A stretch of 64,000 bases of DNA, from contig NZ_FMUJ01000005.1 of NCBI RefSeq assembly GCF_900100965.1, positions 248,001 through 312,000 on the forward strand, read 5' to 3'. Positions 9,064 through 18,482 of this stretch are shown one piece after another. Below the pieces are notes generated by a model. That model ran no database searches. It was not told the DNA's origin and saw only the letters and a list, made by a program, of their open reading frames with translations. Made by a program: the position numbers and the translations under genes. Positions within the stretch are counted from its first letter, which is position 1, and each line of letters begins with the position of its first letter. This stretch comes from Variovorax sp. EL159 (GTDB lineage: Bacteria; Pseudomonadota; Gammaproteobacteria; Burkholderiales; Burkholderiaceae_C).

Positions 9064-10097
9064 AATGAGAAGCCTTGCGTGTTGCGGCGCAGATCGGCCT
9101 CGACCATCATCTGGCAGAGTTGCTCGAGCGTTGTCTTGGGTTCCCAGCCGAGCTTCGCCTTTGCCTTGGTAGGGTCGCCGATCAGCAACTCCACCTCGGC
9201 TGGACGATAGAATTTTGGGTTGATCCGCATCACCGTCTGGCCCGTGGCAGTATCGACGGCGACTTCGTTCTCAGCCATTCCTTTGAACTCCACGGCAATC
9301 CCCGCACCCTTGAACGCCATCTGAACGAAGTCGCGCACCGTCTCGGTCCGGTTCGTGGCAAGGATGAAGGTGTCGGGTTCATCGGCCTGAAGCATGCGCC
9401 ACATGCCTTCCACGTACTCCTTGGCAAAGCCCCAGTCGCGCTTGGCGTCGAGATTGCCCAGCTCAAGCGTGTCAAGCTGTCCGAGCTTGATCTTGGCGAC
9501 CGCGTCAGTGATTTTACGGGTCACGAACTCTCTGCCGCGCAGCGGACTTTCGTGGTTGAACAGGATGCCGCTGCAGCCGAAGATGTTGTAGCTCTCCCGG
9601 TAGTTGATAGTGATCCAGTGTGCGTAGAGCTTAGCCACGCCATAGGGGCTGCGGGGGTAGAACGGCGTCTCCTCAATCTGCGGGATGGTCTGCACCTTGC
9701 CGAACATCTCGGACGTCGAGGCCTGATAGAAACGGATCCTGGGGTTGGTTAGCCGAATGGCCTCAAGCAGATGCAGTGCGCCGACGCCGGTGATCTGCGC
9801 CGTTGCTGCGGGTTGGTTGAAGCTCACACCTACGAAGCTCTGCGCTGCGAGGTTGTAGACCTCGTCGGGCTTGGCATCGTTGATCAAGGTCAGTGAGCTG
9901 CCCAAGTCGGTCAAATCGTACTCAACCAGATGAAGGTCTGGGTTGTTTTGAATACCAAGTTCCTCGATACGCCAGAAATTGACCGAACTGGTGCGGCGAT
10001 AGGTACCGTAGACAACATAGCCTTTGGACAGCAACAGTTCCGCCAAATAGGCGCCGTCTTGCCCTGTGATGCCAGTAATAACAGCGCGCTTTTTCAT
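9060..10097 (-). CDS. gmd: GDP-mannose 4,6-dehydratase
   Basis: Converts GDP-D-mannose to GDP-4-keto-6-deoxy-D-mannose. From ATG 10097 the protein is 345 residues. TGITGQDGAYLAE is the NADP loop, STSEMFG holds the catalytic Thr/Ser and Glu, SPYGVAK gives Y152/K156, and NHESPLRG is the Gmd signature. An in-frame codon at 10139 would add 14 residues; the start at 10097 is chosen because homologs begin MKKRAVITG and a GGAAAGAAA ribosome site precedes it. A TTGACG-like -35 box (complement of 10134-10139) lies in the 84-base gap upstream, but no clear -10 goes with it. Confidence 0.95.
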   Translation of the reverse strand: MKKRAVITGITGQDGAYLAELLLSKGYVVYGTYRRTSSVNFWRIEELGIQNNPDLHLVEYDLTDLGSSLTLINDAKPDEVYNLAAQSFVGVSFNQPAATAQITGVGALHLLEAIRLTNPRIRFYQASTSEMFGKVQTIPQIEETPFYPRSPYGVAKLYAHWITINYRESYNIFGCSGILFNHESPLRGREFVTRKITDAVAKIKLGQLDTLELGNLDAKRDWGFAKEYVEGMWRMLQADEPDTFILATNRTETVRDFVQMAFKGAGIAVEFKGMAENEVAVDTATGQTVMRINPKFYRPAEVELLIGDPTKAKAKLGWEPKTTLEQLCQMMVEADLRRNTQGFSF

Positions 10098-10181
10098 AAA
10101 AATTTCTTTCCTATTTTTGGTAACGGGGCAAAGCGTCAAAGGTGAGTATTGGTGCCTTAGTCGCAGACTGCATATTTTGCG

Positions 10182-13100
10182 TCATGTGATGGGGTTTGCC
10201 CTAGTTTGAGCTTTGGAGGGGGGCGTCCGATCAGCTTGTGGCTCCGGAGCGAAGAGCGCTGCTTCGAATTGATGTCTGGAGTTCGGATCAAATGAGCGGA
10301 TCTTGAATCTAGCGCCGTCATCTGCACTCGCGTGTTGGGCAAGCCACTCGGTTAGCTTGTCTGCTACAGCCTGCGAAATGCAGATGGCACCGTCGTTCTG
10401 AATCACTGTTCGGAGCCACCGTGTGTGGTCATCGCTCAGGCCTTCCACAGCTCGCGAATCCGATGTCAGGTCGTAGATCACGAATTCGACGTGTACACCC
10501 AGATGGCGCAATCGCCGAAAGAAGGCGCCCTGCAGCGGGGCGACTTGGAGAGAGGGGGCCAAGCCTACAAAAATATCGCCAGGCTGCGCATCGATCCATA
10601 CGTCTGATAGATTCTTCGACGGGCAATCCAGAAACTGAAGAGTGAATCTACGCGCATACCGGTAGCCGCTTTTTCCGGGTACGGCATAGACAGGTTCGAT
10701 GCGGTATCCGTTGGGCGGGCTGTCGAAGAGCGCCTGCAGCAGGGACACAGCTAGATGCTGAGTGTCGCTTTGAGGGCCGCCTTCTACGAGTTTCGAGACG
10801 TCCACGAACAACCGGCGTCGCGGGGCGGGCAGGGGTAGAGTGGCAGCAATGCTTTGGGCCATTTCTGCAAACTCCGGCAGGCTGAGGCGATTACCTCTTC
10901 CGATCGAGCGGATCAGGCCGTCGCGACCGAGCGCAGCGTTCGCCGTGAAAGTCGCCATGGCATCTGCATATTGGCGTGCACAGCGATCCGGCGAATGTGT
11001 GGTCCGAATTAGATCTTGCGCCTTTGCTCCGAATTCAAGTCGCATGAGAGGTGAATCTCTCAGGCTTTCGATTGCTTCGACCAGTTGTGCGTTGGTGAAA
11101 TCATCGGGCAACTGCCATACGGCATCGCTAGGCAGGAAGGCCATGGATCCATTGGCATTCGTGATGGTTGCTGTTCCGTGGCTCATGGCGTCAAGCACAG
11201 CGGCTGACGTCTCACCTCGCGACAAAGCCCTAAGCTGAATAGCGATGTCAGCAGCATTCAGGTAGCGTTGGAAAACCTCCTTGTCAGCCCACCCTGTGAT
11301 GCTGACGCGGCCTCGCGCCGCAGTCATGTCCTGTTCGAGCCGAGCCCCGTACTCACCCCTTTCGTTGTCTCCGACAAACACCAGCCTGCATCGAGAATCG
11401 TTGGCCAGGGACGAGGCTAGCCACGCTTGGAGAAGGCGATGGTTGAGCTTGGTGGCGTTGAGCATGCCGAAAGAGCACACGAGAATGTCGAATTCGCTCA
11501 ATCCCAGCTCCGCGCGCGCTTTGGTTCGTCGATCCGTATCGTTGCCTGCCGGAAGGGCGCGAAGAAGAGGGACCAGAGCCCAATCGGCCGCCGCAGCGCT
11601 CCCGATCCACTTCTCTGCCAGAAGCATTGAGTGGGGCGAATGGACGATCACTCCTTGCGCGTGCCGCAGAACATCGAAGTTGCACGGATACTTGAAGACT
11701 ACATCCTCGGCATTCTTTGCTTTGAAGTATTCCGCGACCGCGGGATACCCGTGCGAGACATAAAGTGCTTGTGTCCACCTGTTCGGCTGTCTGCTCACGA
11801 ATTCGCGGTAAGCCTGAATGTTGCCCAGAAAGAAGTCGTGCAGCACCACAATCCCTGGAATACTCGCAATCAGTTCGAACATGTGCTCGTGAAAATGCGA
11901 GTTGCCGAAGTGATAGAGCACGCAATCGAATGCGTTGGAGTTTTGCTGGAACCACTCGACACTCCGGACCGCAAACGTATCGTTCAGCGATGCATACTCG
12001 GCTGCTGGTAGCTTTGCGATGAGGTCGATCTCATAGTAGCGAGACAGTTCGGGCAGAAGTGCCGCGCTGTAATCCGAGATGCCGCTACGTTCAGGTGGCA
12101 ACGGTGACACGTAGGCCAGCCTTGGACGGTGGCGTCGGTGGCGCTGCGCCTGCGGTGCAGTCTGTCGTGTGGTTGACGCATGCAGGACTTCCAGTCCAGC
12201 CAGGGCGCGGCGGGCCGAATCTTGCCAAGAGAATTTCTGAGCTTGCTTCTGGCCGTGTCTGGCCAAATCCTCCCGAAACACCTGATCCGTCAGCGCTTGA
12301 GCGATTTTCGTCGCGATGGACGCCGTGTTGCGCGGATCGAACAGTGCATCGTCGCGACCGATGACTTCAGGAAGGCTCGATGTATTGGCGCCGATGACGG
12401 CGGCACCGCACTGCATGGCTTCGAGTGCGGGTAACCCAAATCCTTCGTGCCACGATGGAAAAACAAAGAGTTTGCACAGGTTGTAAAGGTCGACCAAATC
12501 CGGCTCGGGAACAAACCCAGTCACTATCACGTCGCCATCGGTCAGGCCCATATTCCGTGCAAGCTGCAGGAGCCGATCCCGATCCTCCTCCCGTGCAGAA
12601 CACACGATGGCTAGTTGATGGTGACGCCGGAGGTCGCCTGAGAGTAGCGCAAACGCCTCGATTAGCCCCTCGAGGTTTTTCCGGTGATCAATGCCACCGG
12701 TGTACATAACGAAGGACTTGTTTAGGCCGTAGCGTTCGCGCAGTTCTTGTTGACGCGCCTCAGCAACGGCTGATTTCTTGAAGTGATCGTAGGCTGCTGT
12801 GGAGATATTGATGCATCGGTCAGCCTCGAGGCCCAGCTGAGTAATGCCCTCCTGGCGTGAGGATTCCGAGATAGCAAGCCACATATTGGCTCGTCGGAGT
12901 GCCTCGACCTTGCCCATGTACCAAGAGCGAACATTCGCATTGTCGAGATAGGGGTGCGGGTTAATCAGCGGGATCAGGTCATACAGTGTGACGGCGGTGG
13001 GCATGGTCGCAAAATTGCCCACGCTAGTGATGGACGCATCTCCCAGTCCCTCGAACAGGCTCGTAACGTGCACGACATCAGGCCGGAGGCTCGAGAGGAA

Positions 13101-13376
13101 TGCTTCGTAGAGCTTTTCCTGTGCGCGCTGTCCATTTGCACTGATCACTCCGGGCGCCGGATGCCAAACGCGAATATTCGCGGCATCCACCAATCCGTCG
13201 AATGTGGTCTTGATCTCGTCGACCGTATCGGCAAAGTATCCGTTCAGTGCAAGCACCACTTCGTGGTTGCGAGCCTGGATTGCCATGGCCCGGGCCAAGG
13301 AGGATGAGTAGCGTCCAATTCCGCGCGTTCTACTTCCAGTGGATTGAGCACCTTGAAGATCGATCACTATCCGCAT
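10182..13376 (-). CDS. large multi-module glycosyltransferase (two GT4 units plus a third partial unit)
   Basis: A 1064-residue protein. Module 1 (about 1-400) starts MRIVIDLQGAQSTGSRTRGIG and has FPSWHEGFGLPALEAMQCG, a full GT4 donor site. Module 2 (about 415-790) begins RLAYVSPLPPERSGISDYSA and has RGETSAAVLDAMSHG, a variant E-x-D site. A third region (about 835-1040) looks like the N-terminal half of another GT4 unit and ends without a donor-binding half. Such proteins polymerise mannose or rhamnose repeats in other O-antigen loci, which fits gmd-rmd next door. The start ATG overlaps the FkbM gene stop by one base (TGATG). Confidence 0.85.
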   Translation of the reverse strand: MRIVIDLQGAQSTGSRTRGIGRYSSSLARAMAIQARNHEVVLALNGYFADTVDEIKTTFDGLVDAANIRVWHPAPGVISANGQRAQEKLYEAFLSSLRPDVVHVTSLFEGLGDASITSVGNFATMPTAVTLYDLIPLINPHPYLDNANVRSWYMGKVEALRRANMWLAISESSRQEGITQLGLEADRCINISTAAYDHFKKSAVAEARQQELRERYGLNKSFVMYTGGIDHRKNLEGLIEAFALLSGDLRRHHQLAIVCSAREEDRDRLLQLARNMGLTDGDVIVTGFVPEPDLVDLYNLCKLFVFPSWHEGFGLPALEAMQCGAAVIGANTSSLPEVIGRDDALFDPRNTASIATKIAQALTDQVFREDLARHGQKQAQKFSWQDSARRALAGLEVLHASTTRQTAPQAQRHRRHRPRLAYVSPLPPERSGISDYSAALLPELSRYYEIDLIAKLPAAEYASLNDTFAVRSVEWFQQNSNAFDCVLYHFGNSHFHEHMFELIASIPGIVVLHDFFLGNIQAYREFVSRQPNRWTQALYVSHGYPAVAEYFKAKNAEDVVFKYPCNFDVLRHAQGVIVHSPHSMLLAEKWIGSAAAADWALVPLLRALPAGNDTDRRTKARAELGLSEFDILVCSFGMLNATKLNHRLLQAWLASSLANDSRCRLVFVGDNERGEYGARLEQDMTAARGRVSITGWADKEVFQRYLNAADIAIQLRALSRGETSAAVLDAMSHGTATITNANGSMAFLPSDAVWQLPDDFTNAQLVEAIESLRDSPLMRLEFGAKAQDLIRTTHSPDRCARQYADAMATFTANAALGRDGLIRSIGRGNRLSLPEFAEMAQSIAATLPLPAPRRRLFVDVSKLVEGGPQSDTQHLAVSLLQALFDSPPNGYRIEPVYAVPGKSGYRYARRFTLQFLDCPSKNLSDVWIDAQPGDIFVGLAPSLQVAPLQGAFFRRLRHLGVHVEFVIYDLTSDSRAVEGLSDDHTRWLRTVIQNDGAICISQAVADKLTEWLAQHASADDGARFKIRSFDPNSRHQFEAALFAPEPQADRTPPSKAQTRANPIT

Positions 13377-14644
13377 CAGATGGCTTCCAATCCGCGCTGG
13401 CTCTGCTGGAGCTGGCGAGCAACAATGGCTGCGTCAGGGGACAAGTCATCGAAGATCGACAGATCGGTGGCAATTCGTGTGCTGTGAAGTGCCGCGCCGA
13501 GGCGCCGTCGTAGCGGCGGAGCACACCCGAGGATGAGCCTGGCGCCTCGATTCAGCAGAGGGTGACGGCGAATCTCCGTTGCAGCGACCTGAAGAACGGA
13601 TTTGCTGCGTCGCTTGATGCCACTGAGCACTCTCCCGTTTCTGATCGCAGACATCAGCCTGCGGATCGGTGCGTGCTCGGTTGCGTGAATATGCTCCTCT
13701 GCTTGTGTCGCGCGGTGCTCCAGTTGCACCGCACGCTCTTCGGCTAACTTGGCTCGAGCCTCGGCCTGATTGGTGCGTGCGTCGGCTTGGGCCACCTGCG
13801 CCGCGGCCTCGGTTGCCCGCATTTCGGCATGTGTTGCCTTCGCTTCAGATTGCACGTGGAGTGCCGAGAGCTGATCAACGGTCGCCTGCATTTCCGATCG
13901 AACAAGCTCGACAGGCCCCGCGTACCTGGCGCCAGACAAGCCGCTAAGTTCCACTCCATCAAAAACGTTGGGGGGCGTTTGTAGCCTTGGAGTGAGCTCG
14001 CTGCGTTCCGAGGCCACGTAGAATCGATTCACGCCGTCAAAGGAGACAAATTCATAGTTTGCATCGAGCAAGAGCCGATTGATGCCTTCGTAGTGGAGCT
14101 TGGTCTGCATTGAAACCGTTGTCCTGATCACGATAATCCAAGGACGCAGGAACTGGCTGTCCCAGCCTCGCAGCACCTGCTCCTCCCGCCCATCCACATT
14201 GATCTTCAACCAATGCACCTCCTGACCCGCGAGTGATGCCAATGCCGTCTTCATTGTCAGCATCGGCGCCTGGATGGTGGTGTGCGTCAGTCGAAGCGCC
14301 TCCTGATGCGGATCGGCTAAGACCCTCCCCGCAGTGGTGATCTCCAAGTTTTCGATGACATGCAAATCCAGGGTGCCTTCGTGATCTGAAAGCGCGACCT
14401 GCAATATTTGCTCGCCAGGCCGATCCTGTTGGAGCATGGTCGCGTAATACGGTGCCGGCTCAACATGAATGCCACGCCAGCCACGTTCGTAGAAGGCTTT
14501 GCTGACCGAGGCGAGCACGGGATGCTCGGCGCCGATGTCAACATAGAGGCCTTGGGGTACGTGCTTGAGCGCGCGCCATAGCACGACATCCTCGAAATTC
14601 TGCGCGTAAGAAGTGAAAGCTTCCGGTTTGTTGTCGTGAGTCAT
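13376..14644 (-). CDS. FkbM family methyltransferase with C-terminal coiled coil
   Basis: The N-terminal about 215 residues form an FkbM-type SAM methyltransferase: SYAQNFEDVVLWRAL, GLYVDIGAEHP (SAM loop), and WLKINVDGREEQVLRGW. Residues about 245-320 are an Ala/Glu/Gln-rich run with obvious heptads (repeating Q-A-E-x-R-A), so a long coiled coil. A basic tail follows. It is first in the leftward operon with the large glycosyltransferase, gmd and rmd. FkbM proteins O-methylate sugars or lipids. The coiled coil could position it at the membrane export complex, which is inference. Confidence 0.85.
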   Translation of the reverse strand: MTHDNKPEAFTSYAQNFEDVVLWRALKHVPQGLYVDIGAEHPVLASVSKAFYERGWRGIHVEPAPYYATMLQQDRPGEQILQVALSDHEGTLDLHVIENLEITTAGRVLADPHQEALRLTHTTIQAPMLTMKTALASLAGQEVHWLKINVDGREEQVLRGWDSQFLRPWIIVIRTTVSMQTKLHYEGINRLLLDANYEFVSFDGVNRFYVASERSELTPRLQTPPNVFDGVELSGLSGARYAGPVELVRSEMQATVDQLSALHVQSEAKATHAEMRATEAAAQVAQADARTNQAEARAKLAEERAVQLEHRATQAEEHIHATEHAPIRRLMSAIRNGRVLSGIKRRSKSVLQVAATEIRRHPLLNRGARLILGCAPPLRRRLGAALHSTRIATDLSIFDDLSPDAAIVARQLQQSQRGLEAI

Positions 14645-14802
14645 GGCCGACTTGCGGCGGGGCCGCTTTCCCTTCTTGCAAAGCTAGTACTCGATCGCGA
14701 GGAGCTCATTTTACAAAGTGGAAAGCCGTATTCTTGGCATGATGCATAACTTAGTAGGCAAGCCCGACACGATGACTCTCAGTTTTTCAGTAGAAATGGA
14801 CA

Positions 14803-16962
14803 ATGATGGTGGGGCTTGATTCCCTGCGCCGAAATGCGAGAAAGCTTTCTAAGCTTGCATACTGGCTGCTGACGCCCTGGCGTTTGCCCGAGCGGTTGCA
14901 TCTGTTTCGAGAGGGCCTTGCGCGGGAGGCAAAGGCACGGGCATTGGCGTCACTGATTCAGCAGGAGCGTTTGCGCTTGGGGGCCATTCGGACAGATGGA
15001 GGGACGCTGCCGCCGTTCGAGTTCGATCTGTACAGTGTTGGTGATGTGCTGGCGGCATCAGGTCAATCGCGGAGCCGGTTGTACTGGCCGCTCCAAGATG
15101 CAGGCCAGGTCAAAGACCTGCAAACTGCGGCCCGTTTTTGCATCGACTTGTTGCGCGATCGCCAAGATCTACGCGCTCGGTTTCCGCGCGCGCTGTCCGC
15201 GCCCGTAGAGGGCGGGTTTGCAGAGTGGCTTCAAAGTGATGGGGCACAACAGGAATTGGGTCTCCCAGAGGAGGCCCGGTCATCTTTGCGTGTGCTGTTT
15301 TCTTCGGACTTCGCTGCCCGTGCGAGGCAGTCTTTCCTGACCAGTGAGCAAATCCGCGCCATCCTGCCTTACGGTCTGACGCCTGTCGGACGTCGCCGCC
15401 TGTTCACGTGGTTCATGCAGCATGGCCGGCGCGATGCGGGCTTGCAACTCGAAGAGGTCTGGTGGCTGTTCATGCAGGCTGCTGAAGACCCTCAGGCCGA
15501 ACTGGTGCGCGCGTATCTTTTTACTCCCGATTGGCAGCAGCGCTTCCCAGACGCATTGACAATCTTCGGGTGGGATCGGTTTTCGATCTGGTTTGCCGAA
15601 AGCTTCGGTGCTAATGGGGCATGGACGAGCCCGACCGCAGCGCCTGAGGTGCATGCTCCTGCTTCGCAAATTCTGCTGGCCTATTGGACGCGAGAGGCCT
15701 GGCGGGCGGCACATCCTCGGGCGTTGTCCGGTGTTGCAGCTGCAAAGGCCATGCTTGAGTGGCTAGCATCGAGTCCTTTGGCGCGGCTGACGCCTGTGGC
15801 ACGGCAGTGGTGTGCAGAACTGGATTTCGCGAATGTGGCGGCCGAATTGATTAGGCCACGAACGAACATCATCGGGCATTTTTGCTACCCCTCTGGACTG
15901 CGTGTTTCCGTAGAGGCGATGACGGAGGCACTCGAGTTGACCGGCATTGCTACATCACTGCGTGACGTGAGAACGGACGCAAGGGACGACCCTTGCCATA
16001 TTCGCTTCGACGGTATGGAGAAGGGCGATATCACGATCATTCATGCCCAGCCCGAGCCGTTTTTCGCGGAGGTGTATGCCAGGGCGGATCTTGCGCAGCG
16101 CGCGCCGCGCCCCTATCGGATCGCCTACTGGTATTGGGAATTCGATGCTATCCCGGAGTCCTGGCGCGCTCATACCGAGCAGATCGATGAAGTCTGGACG
16201 GCAACGGAGTTCATTGCGCACGGCTTGCGTCAGAGACTCTCCGTGCCGGTTCGCACGCTTTTTCCGGGAGTGAAGCTTGCACCCTTTGAGGTTCGCGAGC
16301 GGGCTCATTTCAATCTGGCCTCCGATCGCTTCACCTTTCTGTTCACTTTCCACATGATGAGCGTGATGGAGCGTAAGAACCCCTTGGGGCTGATTCGAGC
16401 GTTCAAGTTGGCATTTGCAGCGGATGAGAAGGTTGCGTTGGTGCTGAAAACCTCTTTTGGTGATCGACATCCGGTGCAACTACAGGAGCTACGCGCTGCC
16501 GCGGTGGGGGCTCCAATCACGATCATCGATCAAGTGTTTAGTCCCGACGAGGTCTTGTCACTGATGAATGCATCCGATGCGTATGTTTCGCTGCATCGCA
16601 GTGAAGGCTTGGGCCTGACGATGGCTGAAGCCATGTTGATGGGCAAGCCTGTGATTGCCACTGGCTTCTCTGGCAACATGGATTTCATGAACTCGGAAAA
16701 CAGCCTGCTGGTATCTTTCGAGCGCGTCAAGTTAGGCACATCGATTCCCCCCTATGGGGCCGATCAGGAGTGGGCGGAGCCTTCTGTTGACCAAGCGGCG
16801 CAGTACATGCGTCGCTTGTATGAGAATCCCGAGTGGGCAAGAGAGATCGGCATTCGTGGGCAACGGAGCGCAGTGCGTAATCTGTCGCTTGAGTCCGCAG
16901 GACGGAGATTCGCCGATCGTCTTGCGGAGATAAGGTTGGGGCGACAAGTGTCGTCGCCCTGA
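14803..16962 (+). CDS. glycosyltransferase, GT4-like C-terminal domain with long N-terminal region
   Basis: A 719-residue protein. The C-terminal half (about 365-710) is a GT-B donor domain, with FTFLFTFHMMSVMERKNPLGLI and LHRSEGLGLTMAEAMLMGKP carrying the E-x7-E pair. The first about 360 residues are helical, Trp-rich, and not recognised as a catalytic family. They include FPRALSAPVEGGFAEWL, a motif type seen at the N-termini of other large polysaccharide transferases. It is transcribed alone, away from the FkbM operon across a 158-base gap, and ends eight bases from the wzt stop. The sugar is unknown. Confidence 0.8.
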   Translation: MMVGLDSLRRNARKLSKLAYWLLTPWRLPERLHLFREGLAREAKARALASLIQQERLRLGAIRTDGGTLPPFEFDLYSVGDVLAASGQSRSRLYWPLQDAGQVKDLQTAARFCIDLLRDRQDLRARFPRALSAPVEGGFAEWLQSDGAQQELGLPEEARSSLRVLFSSDFAARARQSFLTSEQIRAILPYGLTPVGRRRLFTWFMQHGRRDAGLQLEEVWWLFMQAAEDPQAELVRAYLFTPDWQQRFPDALTIFGWDRFSIWFAESFGANGAWTSPTAAPEVHAPASQILLAYWTREAWRAAHPRALSGVAAAKAMLEWLASSPLARLTPVARQWCAELDFANVAAELIRPRTNIIGHFCYPSGLRVSVEAMTEALELTGIATSLRDVRTDARDDPCHIRFDGMEKGDITIIHAQPEPFFAEVYARADLAQRAPRPYRIAYWYWEFDAIPESWRAHTEQIDEVWTATEFIAHGLRQRLSVPVRTLFPGVKLAPFEVRERAHFNLASDRFTFLFTFHMMSVMERKNPLGLIRAFKLAFAADEKVALVLKTSFGDRHPVQLQELRAAAVGAPITIIDQVFSPDEVLSLMNASDAYVSLHRSEGLGLTMAEAMLMGKPVIATGFSGNMDFMNSENSLLVSFERVKLGTSIPPYGADQEWAEPSVDQAAQYMRRLYENPEWAREIGIRGQRSAVRNLSLESAGRRFADRLAEIRLGRQVSSP
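16939..16959. terminator. hairpin at the end of the 719-residue glycosyltransferase gene
   Basis: An inverted repeat, GGGCGAC (16939-16945) and GTCGCCC (16953-16959), with a 7-base loop, ends immediately before the TGA at 16960. A second inverted repeat, GCCGCAT (16965-16971) with ATGCGGC (16984-16990), follows into the convergent wzt end. No T-run is seen. Together they could attenuate read-through between the convergent genes. Confidence 0.3.
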
Positions 16963-16970
16963 TTGCCGCA

Positions 16971-17672
16971 TTACTGCTCAACGATGCGGCCGTGCTCCAT
17001 GTGGATCACTCGATTGCATTCCTTGGCGATCAAATCCGGCGAATGCGAAGCCAACACCAAAATACCTGATTTGGACACCACATCCCGCATGCGCTTCTCG
17101 GCTTTCTCTGTGAAGGCGGCGTCGCCAACAGAAAGCCATTCGTCCATCAGCAGTATGTCGGCTTGAATGCTGGTCGAGATCGAAAATGCCAAACGCATCA
17201 TCATGCCGGTCGAATAAGTGCGTACCGGCATGTTGACGTATTCGCCTAACCCGCTGAACTCACAGATCTCAGGCGTCATGCGATCAATTTCACGTTTGCT
17301 AAGGCCCATTACCAGCCCGCGCAGCATGATGTTTTCGACGCCGGTTGCATCGGCCTCGATGCCCAGAGAGGGATCAATCAAGCTGGACACTGTTCCTGTT
17401 CGTGAAAACTCGCCCGACGAAGGCTCATAAACACCCGCCAGAGCTCGCAGCAAGGTGGATTTACCCGCGCCGTTGTGACCGACCAAACCCAGCCTATCGC
17501 CGCTCTTGAGTTCCAGGGTGATGTCGCTTAGAGCTTGAACCACTGTCACACCAGTTTCCTTGCCGAAACGCCCGCCAGTAACGGACGCTGCCAGTGTTTT
17601 CTTCAGCGAATTCGCGCCTGCTCCGTAGATGGGGAAATTGACGGATACGTTCTTGAGGGATATGTGAGCCAT
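16971..17672 (-). CDS. wzt: polysaccharide ABC transporter ATP-binding protein
   Basis: The nucleotide-binding subunit of a polysaccharide exporter, working with the adjacent Wzm. In its 233 residues, Walker A is GHNGAGKST (about 65-73), Walker B is ILLMDE followed by WLSVGD, and the signature is YSTGMMMRLAF in place of LSGGQ, as in KpsT/Wzt proteins. It stops right after the ATPase domain, so the C-terminal carbohydrate-binding domain of the long Wzt class is absent. It ends the manC-wzm-wzt operon, six bases after the wzm stop. Confidence 0.93.
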   Translation of the reverse strand: MAHISLKNVSVNFPIYGAGANSLKKTLAASVTGGRFGKETGVTVVQALSDITLELKSGDRLGLVGHNGAGKSTLLRALAGVYEPSSGEFSRTGTVSSLIDPSLGIEADATGVENIMLRGLVMGLSKREIDRMTPEICEFSGLGEYVNMPVRTYSTGMMMRLAFSISTSIQADILLMDEWLSVGDAAFTEKAEKRMRDVVSKSGILVLASHSPDLIAKECNRVIHMEHGRIVEQ

Positions 17673-17678
17673 GTGCGA

Positions 17679-18482
17679 TTAGAGCCAGTAGACGACGCGG
17701 CGTCGATATTTGACGAACAGCAAGCTTGAAACAACAAGGCTTGCCACCGTCCAGCCCAAAATACCCAACCAGCTATGCAGGCTGGCTGCACCGCCCATCA
17801 GTGGCGAGCGAAGCAGATCGAGCATTTGTGCGAAGGGATTCCAGAGGATGTACTGCGCGCGGCTCGGCAGATTGCTCGGCTGCCAGAATACGGGGGTCAA
17901 GAACATCAGCATTTGCATCACGCTAGTCACGATCTGTGTGACATCGCGGAAGCGCGTGCAAACAAGCCCCAGCAGCACGCCCAGTGCATGTGCGTTGATC
18001 AGCAAAAGGAGAAAGGCTGGAATGAAGAGCAGTGAGCTCCAAGACAGCGAGATGCCAGCCCATAACGCCACGGGCACGTACAGCACGATCTGATGTCCAA
18101 ACTGGATGATATTGCGTGCCAAGCTGCGCCAAACAAACAAGGTAATCGGGAAGTAGCCCTGCTTGAGGTAGTTGGCTGAGTTGATGAATGCATTGCACGA
18201 ATCGGCCACCATGCTGGAGAAGAAGCCCCAGAAAATGATGCCCAATGCCAGATAAGGAAAGAATTGGGAAAGTTCAGTGCCAAACAGCGAACTGTAGAGC
18301 GGGCCCATGCCGCCGATCATCGCGCCCATGCTTAGAGTGAGCCACAGTGGGCCCAGCATGGAGCGGCGGTAGCGCAAGACGATATCGAACCACGCCAGTG
18401 TCCACCAGATATCTGTTCTGCGCGTGCCTTCCCACCAGTCTGCCAATGCGCTTCGATGGAGATTCGATTGTGCTTTACTCAT
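17679..18482 (-). CDS. wzm: polysaccharide ABC transporter permease
   Basis: The membrane subunit of an ABC-2 type polysaccharide exporter that moves undecaprenyl-linked glycan across the inner membrane. The 267 residues carry about six hydrophobic helices and the ABC-2 opening DIVLRYRRSMLGPLWLTLS. ATG 18482 (MSKAQSN) is chosen over an upstream in-frame start because it forms an ATGA overlap with the manC stop. Its presence argues for the ABC-dependent pathway rather than Wzx/Wzy. Confidence 0.93.
   Translation of the reverse strand: MSKAQSNLHRSALADWWEGTRRTDIWWTLAWFDIVLRYRRSMLGPLWLTLSMGAMIGGMGPLYSSLFGTELSQFFPYLALGIIFWGFFSSMVADSCNAFINSANYLKQGYFPITLFVWRSLARNIIQFGHQIVLYVPVALWAGISLSWSSLLFIPAFLLLLINAHALGVLLGLVCTRFRDVTQIVTSVMQMLMFLTPVFWQPSNLPSRAQYILWNPFAQMLDLLRSPLMGGAASLHSWLGILGWTVASLVVSSLLFVKYRRRVVYWL

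Noticed and set aside
14690..14701. CTCG-N4-CGAG dyad in the divergent FkbM / glycosyltransferase gap
   Set aside because: Arms of four bases are too short to support an operator.
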